This document shows positions 23,273-34,715 of a stretch of 64,000 bases of DNA, one piece after another. The DNA is taken from contig CAOLHI010000362.1 of assembly GCA_948474755.1 (NCBI GenBank), forward strand, positions 611,532 through 675,531, written 5' to 3'. How positions within the stretch are numbered: position 1 is the stretch's first letter; each line of letters opens with the position of its first letter. A program made the translations under genes and the position numbers. Source of the DNA: Ctenosaura bakeri (lineage: Eukaryota > Chordata > Lepidosauria > Squamata > Iguanidae). The notes beneath the pieces are model-generated. The model had not been told where the DNA came from. It searched no databases and worked only from the letters and a program-made list of their open reading frames with translations.

Positions 23273-24175
23273 TGTTACCCTGTTCTCTGGGGGTCCCGGG
23301 AGGGGTGCTCAAATAACCAAACACTAAACACAACTTTGGGGAAAATTAGCTGGAGCCCTCACTAAAGCTAGCGAGAGGCAGGGTAACGTAGCAGGATCTT
23401 GCAACCCAGCATCTACAGGGTCAGGTCAGTCAAGAAGTCAGATGGTTTTAAAATAGTGAAAACGGTATTTTATTGAAAGACAAACAAACAGTAAAGACAC
23501 CACAATCACACAGCTAACTAAAGAATGAGAAATAGGGATTTTCGGAGGGAAATGGGTGATACGACACCTTTCTCGTAGTCCTGGAGAGATATGAAGACTG
23601 AGTTCGTGGATATGGAGTCTCAGTACATGGGACTGAGGGGATGGCTCGCCAGACACAGTGGCAGCAAGGTGGGATGGAACTCAGGAGCGATCCCAGGGGT
23701 TCAAGCGGTCCAAGGAAGGTCTCGGAATTGGGGGTTTATATAGAGTGAATTGTGACTGCAGACCATACCTTACTCGGTGAGAACAATGCAATTTTGGAGC
23801 GGGACAAAGCTTTGGAAAGGTCAGAGTTTAGCATGATTGGCTTAGCGCCGAATCAACAATAGTGTAACCAGTATGCAAATGCGGAGCGCTCAGTACACCT
23901 TTGTGCAGCTACCTGCTCGGGGCAGGGAGGCCTTTGTTAGTATCACACATAAGCAAAAGGGTGTTTGCCGGAGAGGTCTCTGAAGCGACGAACTGGCTCA
24001 GTTCGACCTGCCTAGGTGGGAAATGGAATGTCCAGCAATTATCGGCCGTGCCTGTTTATGTGCTTGTCTGGAGGCCTCGCAAACACGTGGAGCGGGGTGG
24101 CAGAGGAAGGCCGAATGGTTTGATATCAAAACAATATCAAGTGCTGTCTCCGGGTAGGCCTGGGCCGCAGTAACA
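23273..24175 (-). mobile_element. Solo LTR, family LTR-A, copy 5
   Basis: Ends TGTTAC and GTAACA with a perfect target duplication GAAA (23269-23272, 24176-24179). The plus-strand ORF at 23901-24173 lies wholly in this LTR and parallels the ORF in copy 3, so it is not a gene. Confidence 0.88.
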
Positions 24176-25740
24176 GAAAGCTTTCACAGAAGGCATGAAA
24201 GCAAAGTTTTACTTGCACATAGTTTGTGCCAGACTCCATATTAAAATGATGAGCTGGAATCATTTCTACATTAGGTCAGGATCAGGATGAATGCACTACT
24301 CTCTTGGGTTCTACAGGGCCAATTGGAAAATTAACTTTGTAAATGCAATTACAGCCATTTAAAAATTTTGATTTTTTTTTTTAAAAAAACAGCAATGCAA
24401 CATATTCTATACTAAATCCAACATACATACAATTGTCCAAACTTCATATATCCAGTGAGGCAAGAATGCAGTACTGAAGCTAATCTTAAATCCTTAAATA
24501 AAAAAATACAAAATAGATACAAACACATAATACAAAACCCACAATACTCACTGTTTAACCACCCACCCCAATTCCATAAAATAAATTTCTACTACCTAAT
24601 TCAAAGTAACAAGGATAGTCACCAAATTCTTATTTCTGGCAATCACAGATCCTCTCTTCTGCAGTCATCTGTCTCTTTCTGAACTGACTGCTAAGTACAG
24701 CCCCTTCTTTAGCGTTTCCGCACCCACTGGGCCAAACCCAGGAGGGACTACATAAGCACTAGTCAAGAGCCCACTGTCTCTGGCTTCTTGACCCTGACTA
24801 ATTCTTCACTAGTTTACTAGCTCTACAACAAGGTAACAGTTGCGTGAACAACTGAAGGCCACCCTTAAACACCAATTTAAGAAAACATCTCAGATGAGAT
24901 GCAGGATTGTAACTCTGACATTGCCACTTTTCTTCTCCTGTATGATTTTTAACATCCTTGCCTGAAGAGCTTTGAAAGCTGAGTTTTGAAAGCTGATGTA
25001 AAATGTATTTTGCCATAATAAAGGCGACCTGTATTTTGAATTTTGTTGATTTTTCTGTATGACAGCATGGCTACTCCTGAATATGGCAACAATTACTACA
25101 TTTTCCCAAGATTAGAGGTTTTATCAAGATGTGCAAAACTAAAAACATGCAAATGCCAAATCAGATTTTTTTCAAAAAAAATCTAACCATTGCAAATCAA
25201 TTGTTCATTGTCCCATTTATTGCTATTAACATCGGTAATTTTTGTCCTCCCCCTCTTATCATTTTGCTCTCACAAGTCTTCAGCATCCAGACTGTTTTGA
25301 AGTTGTAACTTGAAAGTGTGCCTACTGGAGTGTGTTGTTTGTACCCATATTAGACATTTTAAGTTCACTTGGCTCCCCTGAGATTCATATTCTCACCTTT
25401 GGTTCAAAACTCTGTTGGTGGGAGAGACTGAAAGGGACATCATGAAGCAAATCATATTGTGCGGTTTTTTTAGTAGACTTCCCAGGAATCAGGATTAGGG
25501 AGATCTTGTAGGTTTACTATGAATAGAAAGCAGCAAAACATGGGCTGTAAAATCATGATCAGGCAGACAAACCTGACACCATGTTGGGGATAATGGCAAC
25601 AAATCTAATATTGAGGTGTCAGCAGGCCTCCAGGGTGCTTGAAGCTTCACAAGTTCACTGAAAAGTTTTCTAGCTTCGAAGTAAGATTAGCTCCTAGATC
25701 CTGAACTCTGAGAAATTTCTTAAGAATACTCACATTTTTA
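24176..25740. other. Unassigned spacer between locus A and the next LTR
   Basis: AT-rich, with homopolymer runs near 24371. No gene or named repeat supported. Confidence 0.4.
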
Positions 25741-26245
25741 AATATCTGCTGACATCTTGTTCAATATGCACACGATTGTAACATACATTAATTGGCACTG
25801 ATATCAAAATCAAACCGACAGAGGGAGAATTCTGACAGTGAATGTGAGAAAGAAAGGTGGGTCAATCGAAGACACCCTCCAGGTAAGACTATGTTATTTG
25901 TCAGGCTGTTCCTGTGGATAATAAGCTTAAGTAGAAGCTGGAGTTTTCTCAGAGAACACAATAGCTAGAAGCCCACCAGTGCGCTGATTGATTTATGTCC
26001 ATCCCCTGTACACCTGAACTTTTTCTTCTTTCCTCATAGCACCCACAATAGACAGCTGTTACAACATCCATCCTGCCTTTGTCACCCAAACACTGCAAAC
26101 ATTAGTGGGTTGGTAGTCCATTGTATGTATTGCAGCTCCCATTGTTCCACACCTGGAACTGCACATATCTTCCACTGCCACAGGCTATTTTTTGGGTACA
26201 GATACCCCTGATTTCAGGCTGTCCAGTGCAGTCTCTCACTAATCG

Positions 26246-26969
26246 CTGATACGCCAGCTGAGCCCCTTCCTGGAGCTGGAACACCTAAAAACAGTGGTGC
26301 ATGCACTGGTAACTTCACGGCTTGACTTCTGCAATGTGCTCTACATAGGGCTACCCATGTGCTTAATCCAGAAACTTCAATTAGTTCAGAATATGGCAGC
26401 CAGGTTGGTCACTGGTAGACCTAAAACTGACCACATAACACCAATTCTGAAGTCTTTACATTGGCTGCCTATTAGTTTCTGGGCACAGTACAAGGTGTTG
26501 GTTCTTACCTTTAAAGCCCTTCATGGCTTGGGGCCAGCCTACCTGGGGGATCACCTTCTCCCATATAATCCACCCCGCACACTAAGGCCCTCTGGGAGGA
26601 ATTTACTGCAGCCAGTCAGAACTAGGTTGGCTGCGGTTACCCAGAGGACTTTCTCTTCATCGCTCCCAAGATATGGAATGGCCTGTCGGAAGAGACCTGG
26701 CATATTACCAGTCTTGACAGCTTTAAAAGAGCAGTCAAGACCGATTGCTTCCGACAGGCCTTCCCAGACTAGCATTTCCATCTCCTCCCATCTATTGCCT
26801 TGCTGCTTTGCTAATAGTAATTGATGGATTGTTAATTGCTGTGTATTTTAAGGAGTTGGTTTAGGTGGGTTGGTGGGTGGGGAGGATTGGGTATGTTTTT
26901 AATGTCTTTTAATGTATAATGTATTTCATGTTGTTCGCTGCCTTGAACCATGTGGAGAGGTGGGATACA

Positions 26970-27026
<57 letters not shown>
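26246..27026 (+). mobile_element. L2-type LINE 3' end with (AAT)n tail
   Basis: The open frame at 26294-26824 encodes the typical L2 reverse transcriptase C-terminus: VTSRLDFCNVLYIGLP, KLQLVQNMAARLVTG, LKSLHWLPI, VLVLTFKALHGLGPAYL. The element ends in a simple (AAT)n tract at 26970-27026. The surrounding LTR-B copy 3 is continuous without it. The poly-N or poly-I ORFs over the microsatellite are artefacts. Confidence 0.85.
26970..27026. repeat. (AAT)n microsatellite
   Basis: About 19 uninterrupted AAT units forming the tail of the L2 element. Confidence 0.95.
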
Positions 27027-27589
27027 TCCAAACACTACTCTTTCCATCCAATTCCTAACCGAGAACTGTCAGGTTCCTACCTAAGCCACACTGCTGCTTC
27101 TCTCTACTTTTCTCTGGATCTGGTAATCACCCGCATTGCTCAATGTCTCTATCCCATTTTCCTCCCTTCTCTTCAGCTACCTCTTATGAAATCATGTGTG
27201 TGTTTAAATTGTTTTGTGTGTGTGTGAATTCATTTAAAAAAAAACCCCACATTTTAGTTCACATTTTATTATTTGGCTGATGTTTTTCCTGTGTAAGCCT
27301 ATAAACATAGGTAGAAGAGATCTCACTGAATTGTTCCCCTCTTGCAAGCCTCCTAAACTTTGAGCTGATTCATTCCCCACCTTTGCAAAGAGATATTGAC
27401 ATTGCAGATTGGCCCATGTGACACCTATGTTTTGGGGTGACAAAGTCTTGATGCTGGGGTTGGACTGGGAGGTGCTACTTAGCTACATGACTAAGTAGTT
27501 GACTTTGAATCAGAGCCAATGTATTTATTTAATTTCCCTGGTAAGAACTTATAAACAATAGGTATGCTTTAAGTTCCTAAAATGAGACA

Positions 27590-27890
27590 ACCTTTACATC
27601 ACATGTGTGTTTACTTCTTTTTGATTACAATTGTCTTTTGGTTAACTTGACATGAATTGTCTTGAATTCTAGTCACTTCTCAAAGCATTCCAGCAGTCAT
27701 TTGCATCAAAAGGAAAAAAAAAAAACTCAAACAATACAATCATTACTACCTTGTGACTTAGCCTTCCTTTGAAGTTCTTATCACAGCCGTATGCTATTCA
27801 TTCCTGACTTTAGGTGGAAAAAAGTTTGTTTGTAACTTACATTAACAGCAGTGTGTGAAAAGATCAGAGGGGGCAAAATGCAATGAAACA
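27590..27890 (-). other. Serpin 3' flank paralogous to 2.48-2.90 kb
   Basis: Non-coding sequence matching the flank of locus A in order (TTGATTACAATTGTC versus TTGATCACTGTTGTC, then TTAACTTGACATGAATTG versus CTTAACCATGGGCTG). It shows that the unit around the orphan exon at 30.2 kb was once laid out like locus A. Confidence 0.5.
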
Positions 27891-28554
27891 GAAGCCTTTT
27901 TCACCTTACAAAAATATAGGACCTTGATACCACTTTGTTTCCAAGGCATTTTTAAAGTACTAATTGAGTGTCCAGACACAATTGGCTGGACACCCAGTGG
28001 AGGTAAATTGATACATACAATTTAATCAGTACACGGCATGTTTCCAACCCCCGTTTCAATGCTTTCTGCAAATTACCGCTAACCAAAAATAAAAACAATC
28101 CAAAATATACCTTTTATAATCCTGGATCTTCTGTGTTTTAAAACTAATATTTCTAAGCTTTGATAAGAGTTCCATGGTTTATGTTTGTATTTTTAATACT
28201 GGTATTTTTGGTGGTGGACAGGATAATAACAACTGCTTGAATACAGATGTGCTTTCATGTATTTGCAGCTCTGTATTGACTTCCTCTCTAAAACAACCTG
28301 ACACTTTCTACACAGTCTGAATGTTAGGACTGTATGTTGTGTGAAAAACCCAGAATACAATAAGACAATAAGCTGCTGTGGGTCCCATTTTGGGAGAAAG
28401 GCAGCACAGAAATTCAATAAAGAAATAAGTGAACATGATTTGAAGGAAGAAAGCTTGATGCCTGAAACAGAGATAGGAAAACATAGTCCAGAGTTGTGAG
28501 CATATGTGGGTGAGCAGATGTCTCGGGACTCACTACTCCCAATTTTGATATAAT
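27891..28554. other. Unassigned spacer
   Basis: No gene or repeat family supported. The minus ORF at 28193-28417 has no domain. Confidence 0.35.
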
Positions 28555-29066
28555 GACCTAAAACTCCCCTGAGATCTGAAAATGATTAAGAGAGTTGTTT
28601 ACTTTGAAAGCTTTCAATAAAGAGAAGCATTCTGGAAAAAAAGCCCAGAGATTGGAGCTGATTGATGTCAATTTCAGACCTGTACACTAATAAATTGATA
28701 AGAAAATATAAAGGTTGCAGAAGGTGGACAGTGTGTGTCAGCAGAATGCTCTTCTATATCTTTAGATTACAAAATAGATGAATGGAAGCTCAAAAGTTGT
28801 TTCTGGATAAATATTTTGGGACGTTATCTATCCAAGTTCTGTTCTAGCAACCATTTTCATGTTTTTGTAGGTGTTCCATTTTATTCTTGTTACAACTTCT
28901 CAACATTCTTCTTGATTATAACCCATTGAGAATTATATGTCCATCTATTGGTCTTGTCCCATGAAGCTTTCATTCCATAGGAACAACCACTTTATCAGAT
29001 CTAACAATTTGCCAATGAAGTAGTGAGCTTCCTTCATGGAAATAAATGTTTAATAGATCAGATGGT

Positions 29067-29950
29067 AGGTTCACCCTAAGACCTGGGTGACTTGGAGGTC
29101 TACCTGTGATGCCAATACCTCTGTTCAAAGGTGGGGCATTATTAGTTTAATATTAGAAGGCCTGCGAGAGGGGGGTAACCTAATGAGATCTTTGACACAG
29201 GGTCTTGTGCAGGGAAGAGCTAGCCAGAGATCCAAAAGTAAACTAAAATATGTTTTATTAGGGAGTTGATCATTCACTCAAGATCTCAAACAGTTACACA
29301 ACCACACAATTCTAATTGAAGGACAAGAGAAGAGAGATTTTTAGAAAGCGAGATGTAGGGAATGGGTGATATTTAGCACTCTCAAAGAGCAGGAAAGAAG
29401 CAATGATATGGCTTGGACTCATGTCTAAAGACAGTGCACAATTGGAGATTGAAGTAGTAGAGTGGTGACCAGCAATCAGTGTATTGTGAGCTGCCTGGCC
29501 AAAACTGGGTGTTTTTATATATGATTTCTGCCTGGAGGGCAAGAGTGTGAATTGCTCTCCAGCCTAATAAACAGTGGAGTTTGCAGAATGGACAATGGAG
29601 TCCAGGATGAGCTAATGGTCTTAACCTTAGGTGAGAAAGGGCTAATGGCTGTCTGATAGCTCAGTGCTTGTTGAGCAGGTTTGAGGAGAATAGGGAAGTT
29701 TGCAGGTTGAAGGAAAAGGAAATAAGACAATCAGCTGTTTGGTGAGAATCTCCTGGTCACTATTGTCCCCAAAGGCAGAGTCATTAAGGCTAGCTTAGGC
29801 CTATTATCTCTGGAGTTACCTAGTGATTTCCTGACTATATGTCCTGGCTACGCCTAGCGGGGGTTTCTGAACTAGTTAGCAGCACATGTGTTCAGCCAGT
29901 TTCTTCCTTTTGCCCAGCATGGCCATTCAGTCACGCTGGGTATATGTTAT
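29067..29950 (-). mobile_element. Solo LTR, family LTR-B, copy 4 (diverged)
   Basis: Minus-strand LTR-B: GTGATGCCAATACCTCTGTT and the reverse of the AGCTAATTATTCCCC block near 29130, with a TTTATTAGG poly-A region near 29255. Arm 2 of the duplication lacks it (GCTTCCTTCATGGAACTCAAAACAATT at about 60901 crosses the site). The far end is uncertain, since another 150 bp here are also missing from arm 2. Confidence 0.55.
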
Positions 29951-30202
29951 ATTAAAGCCAATTAATATATTTTGCCAAGTAAATCATATTTCAGCAAGGA
30001 GTGGGGGGTGTATGGCCTGGTGGAGGAAAACTATTTACAAGATCATAGCATTTTAAAGCAATTTTTATTGAAACCATGGATGCCTTGCATTCACCTTTTT
30101 TAAATTCAAAACAATTAAAGGCAGCCCTATTAGGATTAGTGCAGCTCTTACGCATGATTAAATGATGTGCAAACTGCAGATCTCTAACTGATCAGCTAGT
30201 GA

Positions 30203-30400
30203 TCACTTTTCACTTGGATTTAAAATTTTCCCTGCAGAGAGGATGGTTTGTTTTTCTTTATTAATAATTAGAAAGAGGAAGGGGTGGTTGCATTTGATGG
30301 AAATACTAGCACGATCAATCCTTTGTGTAATCTCTATAACAGTGGCTGCAGCTGCCTCAGTGTCACTCTCATGAACATCCGCAACAGCCTTGTGTGCAGC
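30203..30400 (-). pseudogene. Orphan SERPINA-like last exon (locus C), open but with a broken acceptor
   Basis: A 198-base exon, the same length as locus B exon 5, encodes AAHKAVADVHESDTEAAAAT (a canonical inhibitory hinge), VIEITQRIDRASISIKCNH, PFLFLII, and ILNPSEK then TGA at 30203. The frame is fully open. The junction reads TTACAAGCTG where intact paralogues have CAGGCT, so the AG overlaps the first coding base and splicing there would shift the frame by one. No exons 2 to 4 of this locus are found in the 3 kb before locus B begins, so it is a stranded exon. Confidence 0.8.
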
Positions 30401-31461
30401 TTGTAAGGAAAGAAAGGTATTTTATTGTTTATATATGCAGGAGATGCAGGGATGTCCCAAGACTTGGCTCTTTATCCCTTGTGGCAGGGGGAAAAAAATA
30501 CTTCTATGTTCTGTGGAAATATCAGAAAGGAGATGGATCAACTTCCGTGGCCTACAATACCAACCCACAACCAATGGGGAAAAGAAGCCATGTTGAAGAC
30601 CCTGGGTGAATTTGACCAAAGGGCCATGTAGTCCAACAAGGATGTATATGTATGTATATATAAAATTTACTTAAATTATTTACTGAATTATATATAATAA
30701 ATAATTATTTAAAAGCAATTTCTAGTACATCTACTGAACAATCACCATCCATGAAAATAAGAGGTTTTTTATTCTTATTCTATGAGGATGTCTACACTGA
30801 CGTCTTTTGGCTTGGTCTGATGGGAAGAACTGGAAGATTAAAACTCTAATAATGGCCACTGATGAAGACAATAATGTCAAAACACATCTGGTCTTTATGC
30901 TACTGAAGGGTAAACAACAATCTATGGTCATTGATCTTCCTCTAGTTAAAGAGTTCTGCCCAATGGACCTTCATGTCTTTTGTGCCTCTCGGGTTGTAAA
31001 ATTTTATGGACTATTTTTTTTTAAGATGTGAATTATTGATTGTTTGATAGATCTACTGGCAGGTGCCTTATTTGCCTAGCAGATAACAATAACACTTCAC
31101 ATTGGATGTTTGATTCCATTACAACATCCCCAACACATTTACCCATGAACCTCTTTGTCTCTCTTACCTTCTCCAGGTTAGCTCAAACTCTCAAGAAAAT
31201 ATGGGGAGCTAGAAACTCACCACTTTGCAGCACACAGCATAACATTTGTCCCACAGCATAACATTTGTCCTACAAGTAACATAGTCACATACTCTGTACA
31301 TACACAGAATGGCTCCATTCTACCTTGTTGGATTTCTATAATGACAGCTCTAGTTTTTTTAAAAAAAACATTTGGTTGATTTACTGGAAAAGCTGAGGAG
31401 CATTTCACTTAACTTTTGTGTGCGAAACAAATGTACTGTAGTTTCCTAATAGGTCTAAACT
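30401..31461. other. Intron-like sequence upstream of the locus C exon
   Basis: Matches 61228-62080 closely (for example GCAGGAGATGCAGGGA and ATGGCCACTGATGAAGACAA). The ORFs in the two copies are not conserved in frame, so the stretch is non-coding. Confidence 0.6.
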
Positions 31462-32235
31462 TGTGTTACCACACCAATACACCCTCATTCTGTGGAATGT
31501 ACTATTTTCCTAATTGGACCTATTTCATGAAACAGATGTTTGAAAGTGTAGTGGCTGTATGCATATTCCAGGTCAAGAGGACCTCAGAATAATCAGGTCA
31601 TGAGTTCAGAGAGGATTAGGTGGGAAAGCTTGATGCTAATAGACTTGGAATAATCCTTTCTAAAATCTGTAATTTGCGAGCACTCCTGAAAACAATAGCA
31701 GATGAAACTGCCCAAATGAGGCAATCAGGAACTGTGAGTATACCCTAAAGAGATCTTCCCTATTTACTTTACCTGAGCAAAACATGAAGAGCTTCTCAGG
31801 ACTCCCATCAGTGTTTGTCATTTAAAGTTAAGGCAATCAGCCCATTCCAGACCCCTTTGTCAGTTTTGCGGGAAAACCACTATGCTACTCTCAGACTCAC
31901 TGTCTCAGTCGCTCTTGTTCAACCTTCTGCTTCAGGATTGGTCACTATCATCCATTCAACCCATTTTTTCTCCATCCAACCATTCTTTCCACATTTTCTA
32001 GCAGCCTTGTATGGTTCTTGAGAATGTCTGATTTCTTGTGTGTTTGCTAATTCCTAATGAAAGACTCTTTTAACTTTCAACTGGAGTCATCTCTGCAGTT
32101 AGTGCTGATATACACAAATGAAAAGATCCTGCCATTAGGCTCCTCTCACAGGCCTTCTTTGAGCTATTATTTCCCAAATTCTAAGGAGGTGCTGGCATTG
32201 CACATGGACCTCAAAGTCCTCAACCTTTCAGGTAA
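31462..32235 (+). mobile_element. Solo LTR, family LTR-B, copy 5
   Basis: Starts TGTGTTACCACACC and ends near CAGGTA, with AAACT repeated on each side (31457-31461 and 32235-32239, or AACT if the last A belongs to the LTR). Arm 2 of the duplication keeps the empty site, CCAAACTAAGTAC at about 62083. The insertion is therefore younger than the duplication. Confidence 0.85.
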
Positions 32236-32345
32236 AACTAGGTACAAAATAATCCAGGAATTTTAATCTGGTTTGTACTGTGATTTAACATTTTGGATTC
32301 TTCTAGTGCTAGCCTTTTATTTCCAAACACTTACTTATATGTCGA

Positions 32346-33235
32346 TGTTACCCTGTATTCTGGGGGTCCTGGGAGGGGTGCCCAAATAACCAAACAACAA
32401 CAGAAGATGGGGAAATTAACTTGAGCACTCTCTTAAGCTAAACGAGAGGCAGGGTAACTTAGTGAGGATCTTGCAACCCTGTGTCTACAGCGTCAGGTCA
32501 GAAGAGCAGTCAGATAAGTTTTAAAAGTAACAAAAATGATAGCTTTATTAAAGGACAAACAACAAATAAGACACCACATGCACATAGCTAACTTAGAAAT
32601 TAGAAATAAGAGCTTTCGGGGGAAAATGGGTGATACGACACCTTATCTTGTAGTCCTGGAGGGAAGCGGAGGTTGCAGGGGAGGAAATTTAGCATGGCTT
32701 GCTGAGGGGAGTTCTTCAGACAAACCGACAGCAAGGTAGGATGAAAGTCCAAAGTAGTCCGAAGCAGTCCAAGGAGGACTTGGAATCGGCGACTTTTTAT
32801 AGGGTAGATTGTGCCTACAGGCCATGCCATGCTTGGTGAGAACAAAGGAAATTTGAAGCGGGACAAAAGTGTTGGAAAAGGTCAGGTTTTACATAATGAG
32901 CTTAGCGCTGGGTGACAATAGTATAGCCAGTATGCAAATGGCTCAGCATAAAGAAAGTGCCGGCTCTCGGCCAAATGTCTTTGTGTAAAGTTGCACTTAA
33001 GCAAGGTGTGTCTGCAAGAAAAGGGTCCCTGAAGCAACGGAGAGGCATTAAGCTGCCTGCCTGAATGAGGATTGGAATGTACATCCATTAACGGCCGCTC
33101 CTGTTTACATGCTTCTCCGATGGCCCTTGAAAACACGTGGAGCAGGGTGACAGGGAAGGTCAAGTAAAGACCAAATAAGTTTGATATCAAGAGATATCTA
33201 GTGCTATCACCGGGCATATCATAACCATAGTAACA
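32346..33235 (-). mobile_element. Solo LTR, family LTR-A, copy 6
   Basis: Termini TGTTAC and GTAACA with target duplication TCGA (32342-32345, 33236-33239). The minus strand carries the paired GATATC-like landmark near 33183-33199. It sits just downstream of locus B exon 5. Confidence 0.88.
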
Positions 33236-33438
33236 TCGACAAGTTATCCAATTGTTAATTCATTGGGTCTATTCTAGTTGGGACTATTTAATATGACCCC
33301 AGCTGTTATTGTCCTCATCTACAAAGCAACAGGTCATGGCACTACTGGGCTATGTTGTTGTCAACAGAAACACAATCTAATGGAAAATATGTATTTTGGA
33401 GGAATGTAATACAGGAAGATTGATTATTCTTTTTCTAT

Positions 33439-33636
33439 TCATTTTTCAGTTGGGTTTACAACTTTGCCAAGGAAGAGGATACTTTTTGTTTTCTTATCAC
33501 AAATAAGAAACAGGAAAGATCTGTTGAGTTTGAAGACAGGTGGAGGAGGAAATACAGCAGATATGAGCATAAAATCGAACCCAGTGACTGCTGCCACTCT
33601 CGTCTCACGAACATCCACCACAGCCTTATGAATAGC
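33439..33636 (-). pseudogene. Locus B exon 5 (reactive loop exon, open)
   Basis: The acceptor CCCTTCAG precedes 33636. The 198-base frame encodes AIHKAVVDVRETRVAAVTGF, then a loop with FPPPPVFKLNRSFLFLI and GKVVNPTEK before TGA. The hinge is unlike an inhibitory serpin: RETRVAAVT stands where ExGTEAAAA is expected. From the hinge T to the FxxN motif the loop is about four residues longer than in human SERPINA1. These are signs of a changed or lost inhibitory role. Confidence 0.85.
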
Positions 33637-34567
33637 CTGAAGGGAAAGAACAATAAAATTAATGTTTTCACATGATGTGGAGAAAAGTCTGCTCATGCTT
33701 TTTCCTCCCTTTTAAATGAAAATGGATAAGGTCTGCTGGGACTGACATTCAACTAAACTGGGCCTTCAGATGTGATGGAGGCAAAGCTACTAAGGAAATA
33801 GTAAACAGAGTCCAGAACCCTCTTGGCATTATTTTTTTCCCATCACAGAAAACAAAAGATTCAGCTCTCAGGTGTGTAAACAGAGTCCTACAAGTATAAC
33901 GTACCCCACCACTGTGATAAAAACAGTCATGATTAAAATTTTACCATTTCACTTTTTCAGCTAGTCTTAAAATTTCCCACTTTCTCTCTCCTCCTTTTAC
34001 CTCCCCCTTTATACTCAGCTTACATCAGTCATTGCAAATTGAATTCAAAGTGCTAAGTTTTAATACAACTATTGAACAGACCATTATGTTGTTTTGGATG
34101 CCGTGTAACTGTTTGTCAGTGTCCTCAATGTATTACTTGATTCACTGGGACTGCATTGCTTATTCTTCATTTCACAACTGGACAATAGACCAACATATTA
34201 GCAGACATGCATCTGGTTGTGCAGCTTTGGTATACAGAAGAAGAGTAGTGTACAGCAACTACTTTCTAAGTCTGCAAGTATAGATCCACACTCCATATAT
34301 ACACTATATAGTATCTTGGCCAGAATTTAACTATCTTATTTAGAAGGTAGGTTCTGAGCCAACAGGTCAGAGAGAGGCGGACACTCTGGCAATGGAAGAT
34401 GAAACTAGAGAAGTTATCAAAAGAAAGAAAAATATATGCTTTGAAAGGAGGTTGGACACTGACTGCTTGAATTATGTATACTGGTCTCTCAAGTGGTAAC
34501 TCACCTTGTATGGTATTTCAGGATGAGACATGGCAATAGTGGGCAGTAATGACACCAATGAACTTAC
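33637..34567. other. Locus B intron 4
   Basis: Short compared with intron 4 of locus A, which carries two SINEs, two LTR-A copies and a MITE. No repeat recognised here. Confidence 0.5.
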
Positions 34568-34715
34568 TTTTGAAACCATCAGTTCACCTCCTTCAACAAT
34601 TCCAGACAGATCAGCATTACAACTGAAGACTTTTGTCACACCCACTCTCTGGAGCAAGTCTTTGACATCATAGGATGTAGACAGAGAAAATTTTGGAATG
34701 TATAGGTATACTTTC
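34568..34715 (-). pseudogene. Locus B exon 4 (intact)
   Basis: 148 bases, acceptor CTTAATCAG, donor GTAAGT. Encodes KVYLYIPKFSLSTSYDVKDL then LQRVGVTKVFSCNADLSGI and GELMVSK. The serpin signature VTKVFSxxADLSGI is intact. Confidence 0.9.

Larger units (their letters stand above)
25741..27442 (+). mobile_element. Solo LTR, family LTR-B, copy 3, split by an L2 insert
   Basis: The two halves (about 25741-26245 and 27027-27442) align consecutively to LTR-B copy 2: CAGGCTATTTTTTGGGTACA, then GTCCAGTGCAGTCTCTCACT on the left and CCTACCTAAGCCACACTGC on the right. It ends TTTTGGGGTGACA. The left end is approximate and no target duplication could be read. Confidence 0.72.
28555..32310. repeat. Segmental duplication, arm 1
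   Basis: Direct-repeat arm of a block whose other arm is about 53390-62180. Matching blocks in order are 28555-28790 with 53390-53645, 28825-29040 with 60690-60915, 30100-31440 with 60925-62080, and 32236-32310 with 62085-62160. Differences are mostly insertions: LTR-B copies 4 and 5 here, and L1, tandem repeat, MITE and CR1 in arm 2. Confidence 0.8.

Noticed and set aside
26832..27227. ORFs with poly-Ile or poly-Asn
   Set aside because: Frames through the (AAT)n tail of an L2 element.
30390..30631. Three overlapping ORFs, also seen at 61262-61453
   Set aside because: Duplicated non-coding sequence; frames differ between the two arms through indels.
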